Assembly (NCBI RefSeq): GCF_011759585.1
Contig: NZ_JAAOYV010000002.1
Coordinates: forward strand, 555,510-619,509
Reading direction: 5' to 3'
Origin: Frigoribacterium endophyticum
GTDB lineage: Bacteria > Actinomycetota > Actinomycetes > Actinomycetales > Microbacteriaceae
DNA: 64,000 bases
A program made the translations under genes and the position numbers. This document shows, in pieces, positions 16,317-24,857 of the stretch. The notes beneath the pieces were generated by a model. That model was not told the origin of the DNA and searched no databases. It worked only from the letters and a program-made list of their open reading frames with translations. The stretch's first letter is position 1, and each line of letters begins with the position of its first letter.

Positions 16317-17213
16317 TTACTTCTCGAGACCCGCGGTGAACTCCTGGAGCCACGGGCGGAGCTCGCCGCCGATGTCGTCGCGGTCGGAGGCGAGCTGCAC
16401 GATCGCCTTGATGTAGTCGAGCTTGTCGCCGGTGTCGTAGCGGCGGCCGCGGAAGACGACGCCGTAGACGCCGCCCGTCCACTCCTCGGCGCTGGCCATC
16501 TTCATCAGCGCGTCGGTCAGCTGGATCTCGCCGCCCTTGCCCGGCTCCTGCTTCTCGAGCACGTCGAAGACCTCGGGGCGGATGACGTAGCGGCCGATGA
16601 TGGCCAGGTTGCTGGGCGCCTCGCCCTGCGCGGGCTTCTCGACCAGGCCGGTGATCTTGACGACGTCGTCCTCCGCGGTCTCCTCGACCGTGGCGATTCC
16701 GTAGAGGTGGGTCTGCGAGGGGTCGACCTCGAGGAGGGCGACGACGGTCGCGTTCTTCGTGCCCTGGACCTCGATCATGCGGGTCAGGAGCGGGTCGCGG
16801 GCGTCGATGATGTCGTCGCCGAGCAGCACGGCGAAGGGCTCGCGCCCGACGTGCATCTTGGCGCGGAGCACGGCGTGCCCCAGGCCGAGCGGGTCACCCT
16901 GGCGCACGTAGTGCATGTCGGCGAGGTCGGTGCTCTGGTTGACCTTGGCGAGCTTGTCGTGGTCGCCCTTCTTGCGCAGGGTCTCCTCCAGCTCGCTGAC
17001 GTGGTCGAAGTGGTTCTCGAGCGCGTTCTTGTTGCGGCCCGTGATCATGAGCACGTCGGTCAGGCCGGCCGAGACGGCCTCCTCGACGACGTACTGGATC
17101 GCCGGCTTGTCGACGACGGGGAGCATCTCCTTAGGCATGGCTTTGGTGGCGGGGAGGAACCGAGTTCCGAGGCCCGCGGCGGGAATGACTGCTTTCGAGA
17201 TCGTGAAGCCCAT
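16317..17213 (-). CDS. galU: UTP-glucose-1-phosphate uridylyltransferase
   Basis: A 298-residue enzyme making UDP-glucose from UTP and glucose-1-phosphate for cell-wall, glycolipid and trehalose synthesis. The nucleotide-binding motif AAGLGTRFLPATKAMPKEML (residues 12-31) is intact, as are KPAIQYVVEEA and GVVFRGRRYDTGDKLDYIKA. Length is typical. The -10-like TACGCT (17226-17221) is 7 nt before the ATG, implying leaderless transcription. It leads a galU - acetyltransferase - membrane protein run and is divergent from the folate cyclo-ligase. Confidence 0.97.
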   Translation of the reverse strand: MGFTISKAVIPAAGLGTRFLPATKAMPKEMLPVVDKPAIQYVVEEAVSAGLTDVLMITGRNKNALENHFDHVSELEETLRKKGDHDKLAKVNQSTDLADMHYVRQGDPLGLGHAVLRAKMHVGREPFAVLLGDDIIDARDPLLTRMIEVQGTKNATVVALLEVDPSQTHLYGIATVEETAEDDVVKITGLVEKPAQGEAPSNLAIIGRYVIRPEVFDVLEKQEPGKGGEIQLTDALMKMASAEEWTGGVYGVVFRGRRYDTGDKLDYIKAIVQLASDRDDIGGELRPWLQEFTAGLEK

Positions 17214-17220
17214 GCCGGTC

Positions 17221-17278
17221 AGCGTATAGGGCGCGGCCCTCTCGCGGGGGGCACATCTGCGACCGTACGATGGGGGAC
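17221..17278. promoter_or_regulatory. Back-to-back leaderless promoters of galU and the cyclo-ligase
   Basis: TACGCT on the minus strand (17226-17221) serves galU and TACGAT on the plus strand (17266-17271) serves the gene at 17279. Each -10 is 7 nt from its ATG. Convincing -35 elements are not seen. Confidence 0.55.
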
Positions 17279-17857
17279 ATGACGGACGAGGTCGGCGACG
17301 CCAAGCGAGCCCTGCGAGCCGAGCTGCGACAGCGCCGCCGGAACCGCACCAGCGCGGAGCGCGAGGAGGCCAGCGCGGCCCTCACCCGGCACCTCGTCGA
17401 CCTGGCCACGGGCCTCTCCGCCCGCTCCGTCTCGGCCTACCTCTCGGCGCCCGACGAGCCCGACACCCGCCCCTTCCTCAACTGGGCGTTCGCGCACGAC
17501 GTGCGCGTGCTGTTCCCCGTCTCCCGCCCCGACGGCCTGCTCGACTGGGCCGTGGGCGACGGCGAGTCCGAGACCACCGGCCTCTTCGGCCTGCCCGAGC
17601 CGGTCGGCGAGGTGCTCAGCCCGATGGCGATCAACGACGTCGACCTGATCGTCGTGCCCGCCGCCTGCATCGACCGCGAGGGCATGCGCATGGGCTGGGG
17701 CCGCGGCTACTTCGACAAGACCCTCGGATCGATGGAGAAGCGCCCCCCGGTCTATGCTGTGGTGTTCGACTCCGAGTACGTCGAGTCGGTGCCGCGCGAG
17801 CGGCACGACCAGGCCGTCGACGGCGTCGTCACCCCCTCCGGCATCCACGAGTTCTGA
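17279..17857 (+). CDS. 5-formyltetrahydrofolate cyclo-ligase
   Basis: A 192-residue ATP-dependent enzyme converting 5-formyl-THF to 5,10-methenyl-THF, clearing an inhibitory folate. The ATP-binding basic N-terminus (KRALRAELRQRRRNR) and the signature GMRMGWGRGYFDKTL are present, and DLIVVPAACID precedes the signature as usual. Start at 17279 rather than 17270 because a -10-like TACGAT ends 7 nt before it and the upstream ATG overlaps that element. Confidence 0.93.
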   Translation: MTDEVGDAKRALRAELRQRRRNRTSAEREEASAALTRHLVDLATGLSARSVSAYLSAPDEPDTRPFLNWAFAHDVRVLFPVSRPDGLLDWAVGDGESETTGLFGLPEPVGEVLSPMAINDVDLIVVPAACIDREGMRMGWGRGYFDKTLGSMEKRPPVYAVVFDSEYVESVPRERHDQAVDGVVTPSGIHEF

Positions 17858-17928
17858 CCCCGCGCCTCCCCGCGCCGGGCCGGGCCCGGGTGCCCGCCGC
17901 CCCGTCTCCGTCGCACCGTGAGGAATCC

Positions 17929-18309
17929 GTGCCCACCTACTCGTACCGCTGCACCGAGTGCGGCAACGCCTTCGACGTCGTCCAGTCGTTCACCGACGAC
18001 AGCCTCACCGTGTGCCCCGTCTGCTCCGGCGTGCTCCGCAAGGTGTTCAGCCCGGTCGGCGTGACCTTCAACGGCTCGGGCTTCTACCGCACCGACTCGC
18101 GCAGCTCGGGCGCGAAGGGCGGCAGCGGCAGCTCGTCCGGCTCCGCCGAGAAGACCAGCTCGACCCCGTCGTCCGACAAGGGCTCGTCGTCGTCCGACAA
18201 GGGCGGCTCGTCGTCGTCCGGCTCCGGAGGCGCGTCGTCGTCGAGCGGGTCGGGCACGTCGTCGAGCGGGTCGTCGGGCTCCTCCGGGGGCTCGACCACC
18301 GCCTCCTGA
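17929..18309 (+). CDS. FmdB-family zinc-ribbon protein with Ser/Gly tail
   Basis: A 126-residue protein starting with MPTYSYRCTECGNAFD. Two CxxC knuckles (CTEC and CPVC) form the FmdB zinc ribbon in the first 45 residues, followed by the conserved SPVGVTFNGSGFYRTD. The rest is a low-complexity Ser/Gly/Thr tail. FmdB proteins are proposed regulatory or nucleic-acid-binding proteins; function is not settled. The GTG at 17929 has GAGG at the right distance. It follows the cyclo-ligase and precedes mscL, an arrangement common in actinobacteria. Confidence 0.9.
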   Translation: MPTYSYRCTECGNAFDVVQSFTDDSLTVCPVCSGVLRKVFSPVGVTFNGSGFYRTDSRSSGAKGGSGSSSGSAEKTSSTPSSDKGSSSSDKGGSSSSGSGGASSSSGSGTSSSGSSGSSGGSTTAS

Positions 18310-18373
18310 CCCGGCCCGTGGTTAGGTGGTCCACCGGGACGACCGTTCCGACCACCGACCGAAGGAGCATCCC

Positions 18374-18880
18374 GTGAAGGGATTCAAGGAGTTCATCCTC
18401 CGCGGCAACGTCATCGACCTCGCGGTCGCGGTCGTCATCGGCGCCGCGTTCACCGCCATCGTGACCTCGCTGGTCACGAACGTCTTCAACCCCCTGATCG
18501 GTGCGGCGTTCAACGCGTCCATGCTCGACGACGCCCTCGTCGTCTCGATCCCGACCGTCTCCGGCGACACCGCCGAGCTCCGGTTCGGCGCGGTGATCGG
18601 GGCGCTGATCAACTTCGTCGTGATCGCCGCCGTCGTGTACTTCGTGCTCGTGCTGCCGGTCAACAACCTGCTCAAGCGGACCTTCGCGAAGCAGCAGGCC
18701 TCCGAGCCGGCCCCGGTCGACGTGCCGCCGACCGACGTCGAGCTGCTCAGCGAGATCCGCGACCTGCTGCGACAGACCGTGACGCCCGCGGGCGCCTCGG
18801 CGTCGCACGGCAGCCACGCGGCCCCGACCGGCTCCGTCCCGGTGGTCGGCGAGGGCAACGGGCCGCTCGGCAGCCGCTGA
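18374..18880 (+). CDS. mscL: Large-conductance mechanosensitive channel
   Basis: A 168-residue membrane protein that opens under high membrane tension to release solutes during hypo-osmotic shock. The N-terminus VKGFKEFILRGNVIDLAVAV is the family signature. TM1 follows at about 15-45, a periplasmic loop to about 75, TM2 at about 75-100, and the cytoplasmic helix contains ELLSEIRDLLR. The GTG start at 18374 has GAAGGAG upstream. The C-terminal tail is longer than in E. coli, as in other actinobacteria. A strong terminator follows. Confidence 0.97.
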   Translation: MKGFKEFILRGNVIDLAVAVVIGAAFTAIVTSLVTNVFNPLIGAAFNASMLDDALVVSIPTVSGDTAELRFGAVIGALINFVVIAAVVYFVLVLPVNNLLKRTFAKQQASEPAPVDVPPTDVELLSEIRDLLRQTVTPAGASASHGSHAAPTGSVPVVGEGNGPLGSR

Positions 18881-18902
18881 CGCCCCGCCTCCCCCGGCGA
18901 CG

Positions 18903-18935
18903 CGACGCCCCCGACCAGACCGGTCGGGGGCGTCG
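18903..18935 (+). terminator. Terminator after mscL
   Basis: Perfect 14-bp arms CGACGCCCCCGACC / GGTCGGGGGCGTCG with a 5-nt loop, 22 bp past the mscL stop. Confidence 0.85.
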
Positions 18936-18973
18936 TCGCGTGCGGGCGGTCCCGCACCGTGAGCAGGCGCGCG

Positions 18974-19204
18974 TCAGCCCCAGTGCGGCGGCACGTCGTC
19001 GCGCAGCTGGCGGTCGTTCTCGCCCGAGGAGCGGTCCGGAGGCGCGGGCGCGGGGGTCGGATCGCTCCCGGGCACGGGGTCCGTGGTGACCCGGCGCCCG
19101 CCTCGACGCCGCACCACGAGCGGTGCCCCGGCGACCGCCTCGAAGGCGGGGCCGGCCTCGTCGGCCGGCACCGCGCCTCCGGCGGGGGCCTCGCGGTCGC
19201 TCAC
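18974..19204 (-). CDS. Small conserved hypothetical protein ending in PPHWG
   Basis: A 76-residue hydrophilic protein (GTG start at 19204) ending in DNRQLREDVPPHWG-like sequence; the exact tail is NDRQLRDDVPPHWG. Similar short proteins with a PPHW tail occur in Micrococcales, from memory, beside the same large ATPase-like gene. It starts 5 bp after the stop of the gene at 19210, so translation is probably coupled. No domain is recognised. A chance ORF is possible but the coupling and tail argue against it. Confidence 0.65.
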   Translation of the reverse strand: MSDREAPAGGAVPADEAGPAFEAVAGAPLVVRRRGGRRVTTDPVPGSDPTPAPAPPDRSSGENDRQLRDDVPPHWG

Positions 19205-19209
19205 GGCGC

Positions 19210-22200
19210 TCAGCCGCGGTTGACGTGCTGGCGTGCGGGCACGCTCGGCACTTCCTGCGTGCGGGCGGAGTCGATGCCGAGCACCTCGGCCACGCGCTGC
19301 GCCACCGAGTCGGGGTCGGTGAAGAGCTGGAACGCGTGCACGCGCACGTAGTGCCAGCCGAGGCGGCGGAGCGTCTCGGGGCGGGCCCGCAGCGACTCGC
19401 GGAGGCTGGTGCGCGACAGGGTGGTGTCGGTCTCGATCGTCACGCAGACGCCGTCGTGCGCGGCGACGAGGCCGAGCTTGCCGCGGTGGCCGAGGGCGAC
19501 GGGGATGCCGCGCGCCTCGAGGCGGCGGGCGAGGTCGACGAGCATCGGGTCGGAGTCGTCGGGCACGTGCTCGGCGGCGGTGCGCGCCTGCACCTCGGTG
19601 AGGATCTCGGAGAGCGCGATGGTGCCGTGGCCCATCCGTCCGCCGTCGATGTCGGCGGGCTGGAAGCAGGTCACGATGACCATCGAGCGTCGGGCACGGG
19701 TCATCGCGACGGCGAGCAGACGCTCGCCGCCGGGCTGGCCGAGCGGCCCGAAGTCGCTCAGGACGCGGCCGTGGGGGGTGCGGCCGTAGCCGATCGAGAA
19801 GACGACGTGGTCGCGGCTCTGCGCGACGGCCTGCTCGAGCGTCGCCACCATGAACGGCTCGCTCCGGTCGCCGACGACGAACTCCGTCAGGTCCTTGTGG
19901 CCCGACACGGCGGTGAGCACGGCCTGCTGCACGCGCACGGCGTGCTTGGCGCTGGCCGTGATGACCATCAGCGACTCGGAGGGGCGCGTGCGCGCGTGCT
20001 CGAGCACGAGCGACACGACCCGGTCGACCTCGGCGTCGACGCTCTCGACCGCGCCCGACTCGGGGTCGGGCACCGCCGTGCCGCCCGAGACGTAGTCGAG
20101 CGCGATGCTGCCGTGCCCGAGGAAGCTGCCGGCCCACGGCAGCGACTCGATGCGGCCGCCGTAGAAGCGGCGGTTGACGAGCTCGGCGAGGTCTTCTCCG
20201 CCGGCCCGGTAGCTGCGGGTCAGCGACAGCGTCGGCAGCAGGGTCGACAGCCGCGCCAGGGCGCTGTCGGCGTGCAGGGCGTCGAGCTCGGAGTCGTCGT
20301 GGCGGGGCGGCTGCTTGCCCGGCGTCACCGCGACGTCGAACTCGGAGGGCGTCTGCGTGACCGGGTCGCCGAAGGCGACGGTCTGCTTGCCGCGGCGGAT
20401 CGCGCCGACGTTCTCGGCGATGGTCGTGGCTCCGGCGTCGACCAGCACGACGGTGTCGAAGGGCACCGTGTCGGCGATCGCGTGCACCTCGTAGGGCGAG
20501 GCCAGCCACACCGGGGCGACGGCGCGCGACAGGTGCGGCGCCGCGTCGTGCAGCAGGCGCGCGGTGACGTGGCGCTGGCGCAGCAGCATCTTCAGCGCCG
20601 AGGCCTCCTCGGGCCAGTCGACGAGCCCGATCTTCCAGTTCTCGGCGAGCTGCCACCCGAGCAGCTGGGCGCTGCCCGCGGCGTGCGCCTCGTCGACGAG
20701 GCGGAAGTCGGCCTCGAGGCGGTCGAGCATCGCGGTGTTCGCACCGAGCAGGGCGCGGTCGGCCTCGAGCAGCGACTCGAGCGCCGAGCGCCACCAGGCG
20801 AGCTCGAGCTCGGCGGCGACCTGCTGCTCGGGCACGTGGCGCTCGGCGAGGTCGGTGATGAGCGGGGTGAGCTCGAGGTCACGGAGCGTCGTCATCAGCT
20901 CGGTGCGCTCCTGCAGGTTCTGCAGCACGTCGCTCTCGGCGGCCAGGGCCTCGAGGCGCTGGCGCAGCTCGACGACACCGACCTGGGTCAGGCCCTCGTC
21001 GCCGACGAGGCCGAGCGGGCCGTCGAGGCGCTCGAGGTCGTGCGAGACCTGCTGGTGCAGCACGTGCGCGTCGGCGATGCCGGTCGGCACCTCGGGCGGC
21101 GTGCCCGCGGCGACGTAGCGCTGCCACATGATGCGCTGCTGCTGGATGCGCTGCAGGGCGCTGTGCAGGTCGGCGATGTGCACGCCGGGGCGCACGTACT
21201 CCTTCGCGAGCTTCTTGAGGCGGCGACGGTTCGCGCTCGACATGTCGGGCGCGTCGCGCTTCGGCGCGGTCGCCGCGACGAGCTCCGCGACCGAGCGGTC
21301 GAAGACCACGGGCAGGAACTTGTCGAGGGTGTCGCGGATCTCCGTGAGGAGGCGGAGGTAGACGCCCAGCTCCGCGACCGACTCGTAGGGGCGCATCCGC
21401 GTGCTGCCGATGACCTCGTCGGCGCGCTCGAGCAGCCGGGGCAGGTCGCGGTGGTGCAGCGACTTCGCCAGCTGGTGCGCGTCGCCGGCCCCGAAGGAGT
21501 CGGTGAACCGGGAGCCGTACCAGGGCGAGTCGCCGGGGCCGTAGCGGAACTCGCCGAGGTTGGCGGCGTTGACCATGGTCTCGGCGACCCGGCGACGGCC
21601 CTCGACCATTGCCTCGACGCTGCGGCGGCTGAGGCGCGCGGTCGTGGCGGGGGCGGCGGGCAGGAGGGCGAGGCGGCTGAGCTCGGTGAGGCAGTCCAGC
21701 ACCGAGACGCGGAGCTCGGGGTCGCGGCGGCTGAGCGCGCCGCGGTAGTCGACCAGGACCTTCCGCAGCCGCACGAGGGCGTCGTCGACCTCGCCCATCT
21801 GCGGGTGGGTGGCCTTCTCGTCACGGGCGATGGCCCGGATCACGTCGCGACGCAGGGTCGTCGGCGCGACCGCGACGCCGGGGAGACCGATGTCGGCGAG
21901 GCGGGCCGTGATGCCGCGGAGCGTCGCCCGCCGGGGGCTGACCACCAGCACGCGCTTGTTCTGCGAGACGAGCCGGCCGACGGCGTTGACGATGGTCTGG
22001 GTGCCGCCGGTGCCGGGCAGCGTCTTGACGACGACCGAGTTGCCGGCGGCGATCTGCGCGACGACGTTCTCCTGCTCGGGGTCGGCGTCGAGCAGCAGGG
22101 TGTCGGTCTCGGGGCTGCGTTCGTCCTGCGGGGTGGCGGTCGTCGGGCGGTACGCCTCCTCGACCTGGCGGAGCGCCATCGGGTTGCCGGCGAGGGCGTC

Positions 22201-22983
22201 GAGCACCGGGTGGTCGAGCTGGCGGGCGTCGAGGGCCATCTCGGTCGAGACCTCGGCGAAGGTCGAGACGACGAGCCGGGGCTGCACGGTGAACCAGTCG
22301 AGGTGGGCGGTGAGGCCGCGGAGACGGTCGATGACGGGGTTCGGCGTGAACGACCCGTCGCGGCCGGCCAGCGCGACGAAGGCCTCCGCGTCGAGCGAGA
22401 TGTCGAACTGGTCGTGCAGGGCGTCGGCGAGCGCGGGGTTCAGCACCGGCTCGCCGAGCAGGCGGACCTCGAAGTCGCGGCCGTGTCGGCGGATGGCCAG
22501 CGGGCGGAGCAGGACGGGGGCGCGGAAGTCCTCGCCGGCGAACGACCACGCGGCCATGCCGATGGCGAGGTGGACGGCGTCGATGCCGCGGACGGTCGCG
22601 AGCTCGAGCCCCTTCGCCGCGATCTCGCCGGCGGCGACGCGCGCCGTGCGCAGGGCGAGGTCGTCGCGGATGAGGCTCGACAGCAGGGTGGTCTTGCCGG
22701 TGATGAACTGCGCCAGGCCGCCGGGGTGCGTCGTGCTGAGCTCGATGCGCGCCCGCTGCTCGTCGCCGAAGTGCAGGAGGGTCGACGAGCCGCCGACGCT
22801 CGAGAGCGTGCGTCGCCAGCCCTCGCGGATCGGCTCCGCGGCGTTGCCCACCTCGAGGCCGGGCCTGCCGAGGCTCAGGGCGCCGGGGGCCACGACCCCG
22901 GGCGCGCTCGTCGGGGCGACGGCGGAACGAGTCCCGTCGTCGCCGTCGTCATGCTGTCTGTCGGCGCGCCACACACGGCCCAC
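19210..22983 (-). CDS. Large SF1 helicase-like protein with degenerate ATPase motifs and MTES_1575-like end
   Basis: About 1257 residues. The layout resembles SF1 AAA helicases: an N-terminal domain (to about 380), a motor with an insertion of about 500 residues, and a C-terminal domain like REase_MTES_1575. The Walker A position reads LPGTGGTQT (Lys lost), motif II reads VLVDAGATT instead of DExx, but motif VI AMTRARR is intact. The nuclease-like end keeps LRRLGWHYVRVHAFQLFTDP, while the acidic motif is altered (TIETDTTLS). ATP hydrolysis is therefore doubtful. The start is uncertain: several GTGs are in frame and 22983 is the most upstream plausible one. Role unknown; nucleic-acid binding is inferred. 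Confidence 0.8.
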   Translation of the reverse strand: MGRVWRADRQHDDGDDGTRSAVAPTSAPGVVAPGALSLGRPGLEVGNAAEPIREGWRRTLSSVGGSSTLLHFGDEQRARIELSTTHPGGLAQFITGKTTLLSSLIRDDLALRTARVAAGEIAAKGLELATVRGIDAVHLAIGMAAWSFAGEDFRAPVLLRPLAIRRHGRDFEVRLLGEPVLNPALADALHDQFDISLDAEAFVALAGRDGSFTPNPVIDRLRGLTAHLDWFTVQPRLVVSTFAEVSTEMALDARQLDHPVLDALAGNPMALRQVEEAYRPTTATPQDERSPETDTLLLDADPEQENVVAQIAAGNSVVVKTLPGTGGTQTIVNAVGRLVSQNKRVLVVSPRRATLRGITARLADIGLPGVAVAPTTLRRDVIRAIARDEKATHPQMGEVDDALVRLRKVLVDYRGALSRRDPELRVSVLDCLTELSRLALLPAAPATTARLSRRSVEAMVEGRRRVAETMVNAANLGEFRYGPGDSPWYGSRFTDSFGAGDAHQLAKSLHHRDLPRLLERADEVIGSTRMRPYESVAELGVYLRLLTEIRDTLDKFLPVVFDRSVAELVAATAPKRDAPDMSSANRRRLKKLAKEYVRPGVHIADLHSALQRIQQQRIMWQRYVAAGTPPEVPTGIADAHVLHQQVSHDLERLDGPLGLVGDEGLTQVGVVELRQRLEALAAESDVLQNLQERTELMTTLRDLELTPLITDLAERHVPEQQVAAELELAWWRSALESLLEADRALLGANTAMLDRLEADFRLVDEAHAAGSAQLLGWQLAENWKIGLVDWPEEASALKMLLRQRHVTARLLHDAAPHLSRAVAPVWLASPYEVHAIADTVPFDTVVLVDAGATTIAENVGAIRRGKQTVAFGDPVTQTPSEFDVAVTPGKQPPRHDDSELDALHADSALARLSTLLPTLSLTRSYRAGGEDLAELVNRRFYGGRIESLPWAGSFLGHGSIALDYVSGGTAVPDPESGAVESVDAEVDRVVSLVLEHARTRPSESLMVITASAKHAVRVQQAVLTAVSGHKDLTEFVVGDRSEPFMVATLEQAVAQSRDHVVFSIGYGRTPHGRVLSDFGPLGQPGGERLLAVAMTRARRSMVIVTCFQPADIDGGRMGHGTIALSEILTEVQARTAAEHVPDDSDPMLVDLARRLEARGIPVALGHRGKLGLVAAHDGVCVTIETDTTLSRTSLRESLRARPETLRRLGWHYVRVHAFQLFTDPDSVAQRVAEVLGIDSARTQEVPSVPARQHVNRG

Positions 22984-22997
22984 CTTAAGCTGCTTTG

Positions 22998-23011
22998 CCC
23001 GACATGTCGGG
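22998..23011. promoter_or_regulatory. 14-bp perfect palindrome before the helicase-like gene
   Basis: CCCGACATGTCGGG lies 15 bp upstream of the proposed GTG, where a repressor operator would sit. No regulator is assigned. Confidence 0.35.
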
Positions 23012-23302
23012 GAGGACGGGCGGACGGTCAGCCACCCCGGCCCCCGTCGAGGGCGTGGCGAGCGACACCCGTCAGGCAGCTCGACGGCATCGCGCAGCAC
23101 GCTCGTCGTGCTGCGCGACACCCGCAGTACATGACGATGTTTCGCGCATCATGCTCGACAACATGCGTTCGCAGTACATCCCGCACCGCCCTGTGGACAA
23201 CTCGGTGACGATCTACATGGATGCAGTACCGTCGACACATCACCGGCTCCCGCGCACGGTGACGAAGACACCATCATCACGACATCGCACACAGGAGCCC
23301 CC

Positions 23303-23701
23303 ATGCCCTTCGAGCAGAAGTACACCGACGAGACCCGCGAGAAGTCGCTCGCCCGAGTCCTGGAGCGCCGCGAGGCCGAGCCGGGCAACCGCTCGATCAT
23401 CCGCGAGACGGCCGAGGAGTTCGAGGTCGGCGAGCAGTCGCTGCGCGGCTGGATCCGCGCCCACGAGAAGGCCAACGCCCCGGCGCCCGTCGAGCCCGAG
23501 GTCGCCGCGGAGGCCGCCGAGGCCGACGAGAGCCTCGAGGAGGCCGCCGCCGCCGTGGCAGCACCCCGCCGGGGCCGCCCCCCGGGCTCGGGCAGCGCCG
23601 CGACGAGCGACCGCATCAGCGAGCTCGAGGCCGAGGTCGCGCAGCTGCGCGCCGACCGCGAGGCCCTGAAGCGCGCCATCGCCGTCATCGTCGCCGACTA
23701 G
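23303..23701 (+). CDS. HTH protein resembling IS3-family OrfA, with AT-hook-like motif
   Basis: A 132-residue protein. Residues 1-50 form a helix-turn-helix like transposase OrfA (RETAEEFEVGEQSLRGWIRAHE). An acidic Ala/Glu stretch follows, then RRGRPPG (AT-hook-like), then a leucine-zipper-like end with heptad ISELEAEVAQLRADREALKRAI. No OrfB, no terminal inverted repeats and no target duplication are seen, so this looks like a domesticated OrfA or a nucleoid/regulatory protein. ATG with AGGAG upstream; a possible promoter GTGACG-N16-TACCGT lies at 23205-23232. A 17-bp repeat array begins 15 bp after the stop. Confidence 0.8.
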   Translation: MPFEQKYTDETREKSLARVLERREAEPGNRSIIRETAEEFEVGEQSLRGWIRAHEKANAPAPVEPEVAAEAAEADESLEEAAAAVAAPRRGRPPGSGSAATSDRISELEAEVAQLRADREALKRAIAVIVAD

Positions 23702-23716
23702 CAGCGGGTCAGCCTG

Positions 23717-23818
23717 CACAGCAGGTCAGTCCACACAGCAGGTCAGACCGCACAGCAGATCAGACCGCACAGCAGGTCGGACCGCACAGCAGGTCGGACC
23801 GCACAGCAGGTCAGCGCG
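23717..23818. repeat. 17-bp tandem repeat, six copies
   Basis: Copies start at 23717, 23734, 23751, 23768, 23785 and 23802, consensus CACAGCAGGTCAGACCG with one to three changes per copy. A diverged half copy precedes the first. Units are contiguous with no spacers, so this is not CRISPR. It directly follows the HTH gene. Confidence 0.92.
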
Positions 23819-23866
23819 GCCGCCGGGCCTCCGAGGGGGGAGGAGGCTCACCGGCGGCCGCGCTGA
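23811..23866. terminator. Large terminator after the repeat array
   Basis: A perfect 16-bp outer stem (TCAGCGCGGCCGCCGG / CCGGCGGCCGCGCTGA) encloses an inner GCCTCC/GGAGGC pair. It lies between the HTH gene and the convergent sulfurtransferase gene. Confidence 0.8.
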
Positions 23867-23924
23867 TGAACCCAGTGTGACAGCTGAAATGTCGCATGTC
23901 AAACGGCGCGCTCGGTCCGTGTCG

Positions 23925-24818
23925 TCAGGGGCCGTCAGGGGCCGGGCCGTCAGGGGCACCCGGGTCGCCGACCGCGACGGGCCGCGCCGGGTCGGACGAC
24001 CAGGCGCTCCACGACCCCGGCCAGAGGGCCGGTCGGGCCCCGGCGAGCGTGAGGGCCAGGGCCGCGTGCGCCGCGGTCACGCCCGAACCGCAGTACACCG
24101 CGACGTCGCCCCCGAGGTCGACGCCCGCCTCCCGGTAGCGCTCCGCGAGGGCCGCCGGCTCGAGGAACGTCCCGTCGGGCCCGAGGTTGCCGGCCGTCGG
24201 CACGCTCAGCGCGCCGGGCACGTGGCCCGCCCGCGGGTCGACCGGCTCGACGTCGCCGCGGAAGCGCTCGGCGGCGCGGCTGTCGACGAGCGCTCCGTGC
24301 CCCGGCCACCCGCCTGCCGCCTCCGTGTCGACGACGCCGAGGCCGTCGCGCCCCGCCCCGATCGGCTCGAGCAGCACGTCGCCGGGCACGGGCGTCACGT
24401 CGCCCTCCTCCACGGGCAGCCCGGCGCTGCGCCAGGCCGCCAGCCCGCCGTCGAGCAGGCGCACGTCGGCCACCCCCGAGACGCGCAGCAGCCACCAGGC
24501 CCGCGCGGCGGAGAGCCCGCCCAGGTCGTCGTAGACGACGACGGCGTCGCCCCGGCCGAGGCCCCACCGTCGCGCCGCGGCCTGCAGGTCGGCCGTCGCG
24601 GGCAGCGGGTGCCGCCCGTCGGTGGGGGCGCCGTGGCCCGCGAGCTCCGAGTCGAGGTCGACGTAGACCGCCCCGGGCAGGTGCCCGGCGCGGTGCTCGT
24701 CACGGCCGTCGGGGCGGTCGAGCCGCCACCGGACGTCGAGGAGTCGCGGGGCACGCGGGCCCCGGAGCTCGCGCTCCAGCTCGGCCGCGGTCACGAGGGG
24801 GTGCACGGTGGTCTCCAT
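23925..24818 (-). CDS. Thiosulfate/3-mercaptopyruvate sulfurtransferase
   Basis: A 297-residue protein of two rhodanese domains. The N-terminal inactive domain carries LLDVRW and GHLPGAVYVDLD. The C-terminal active domain carries the six-residue loop CGSGVTA with the catalytic Cys near 240. The CG[ST]GVT loop is typical of thiosulfate or mercaptopyruvate sulfurtransferases that move sulfane sulfur to cyanide or thiols. A -10-like TAGCCT (24830-24825) is 6 nt from the ATG. Divergent from the DUF4166 gene. Confidence 0.93.
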   Translation of the reverse strand: METTVHPLVTAAELERELRGPRAPRLLDVRWRLDRPDGRDEHRAGHLPGAVYVDLDSELAGHGAPTDGRHPLPATADLQAAARRWGLGRGDAVVVYDDLGGLSAARAWWLLRVSGVADVRLLDGGLAAWRSAGLPVEEGDVTPVPGDVLLEPIGAGRDGLGVVDTEAAGGWPGHGALVDSRAAERFRGDVEPVDPRAGHVPGALSVPTAGNLGPDGTFLEPAALAERYREAGVDLGGDVAVYCGSGVTAAHAALALTLAGARPALWPGSWSAWSSDPARPVAVGDPGAPDGPAPDGP

Positions 24819-24824
24819 GCGCCG

Positions 24825-24857
24825 AGGCTACCCACGCCGTGCCCCTAGGCTCGGCAC
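24825..24857. promoter_or_regulatory. Back-to-back leaderless promoters
   Basis: Minus-strand TAGCCT (24830-24825) lies 6 nt before the sulfurtransferase ATG. Plus-strand TAGGCT (24846-24851) lies 6 nt before the DUF4166 GTG. The two -10 elements are only 15 bp apart, so the promoters may interfere with each other. Confidence 0.5.

Noticed and set aside
23303-23701. Active IS3-family insertion sequence
   Set aside because: Only an OrfA-like HTH is present; there is no OrfB, no terminal inverted repeats and no target duplication.
23717-23818. CRISPR array
   Set aside because: The 17-bp units are contiguous without unique spacers, and no cas genes are present.
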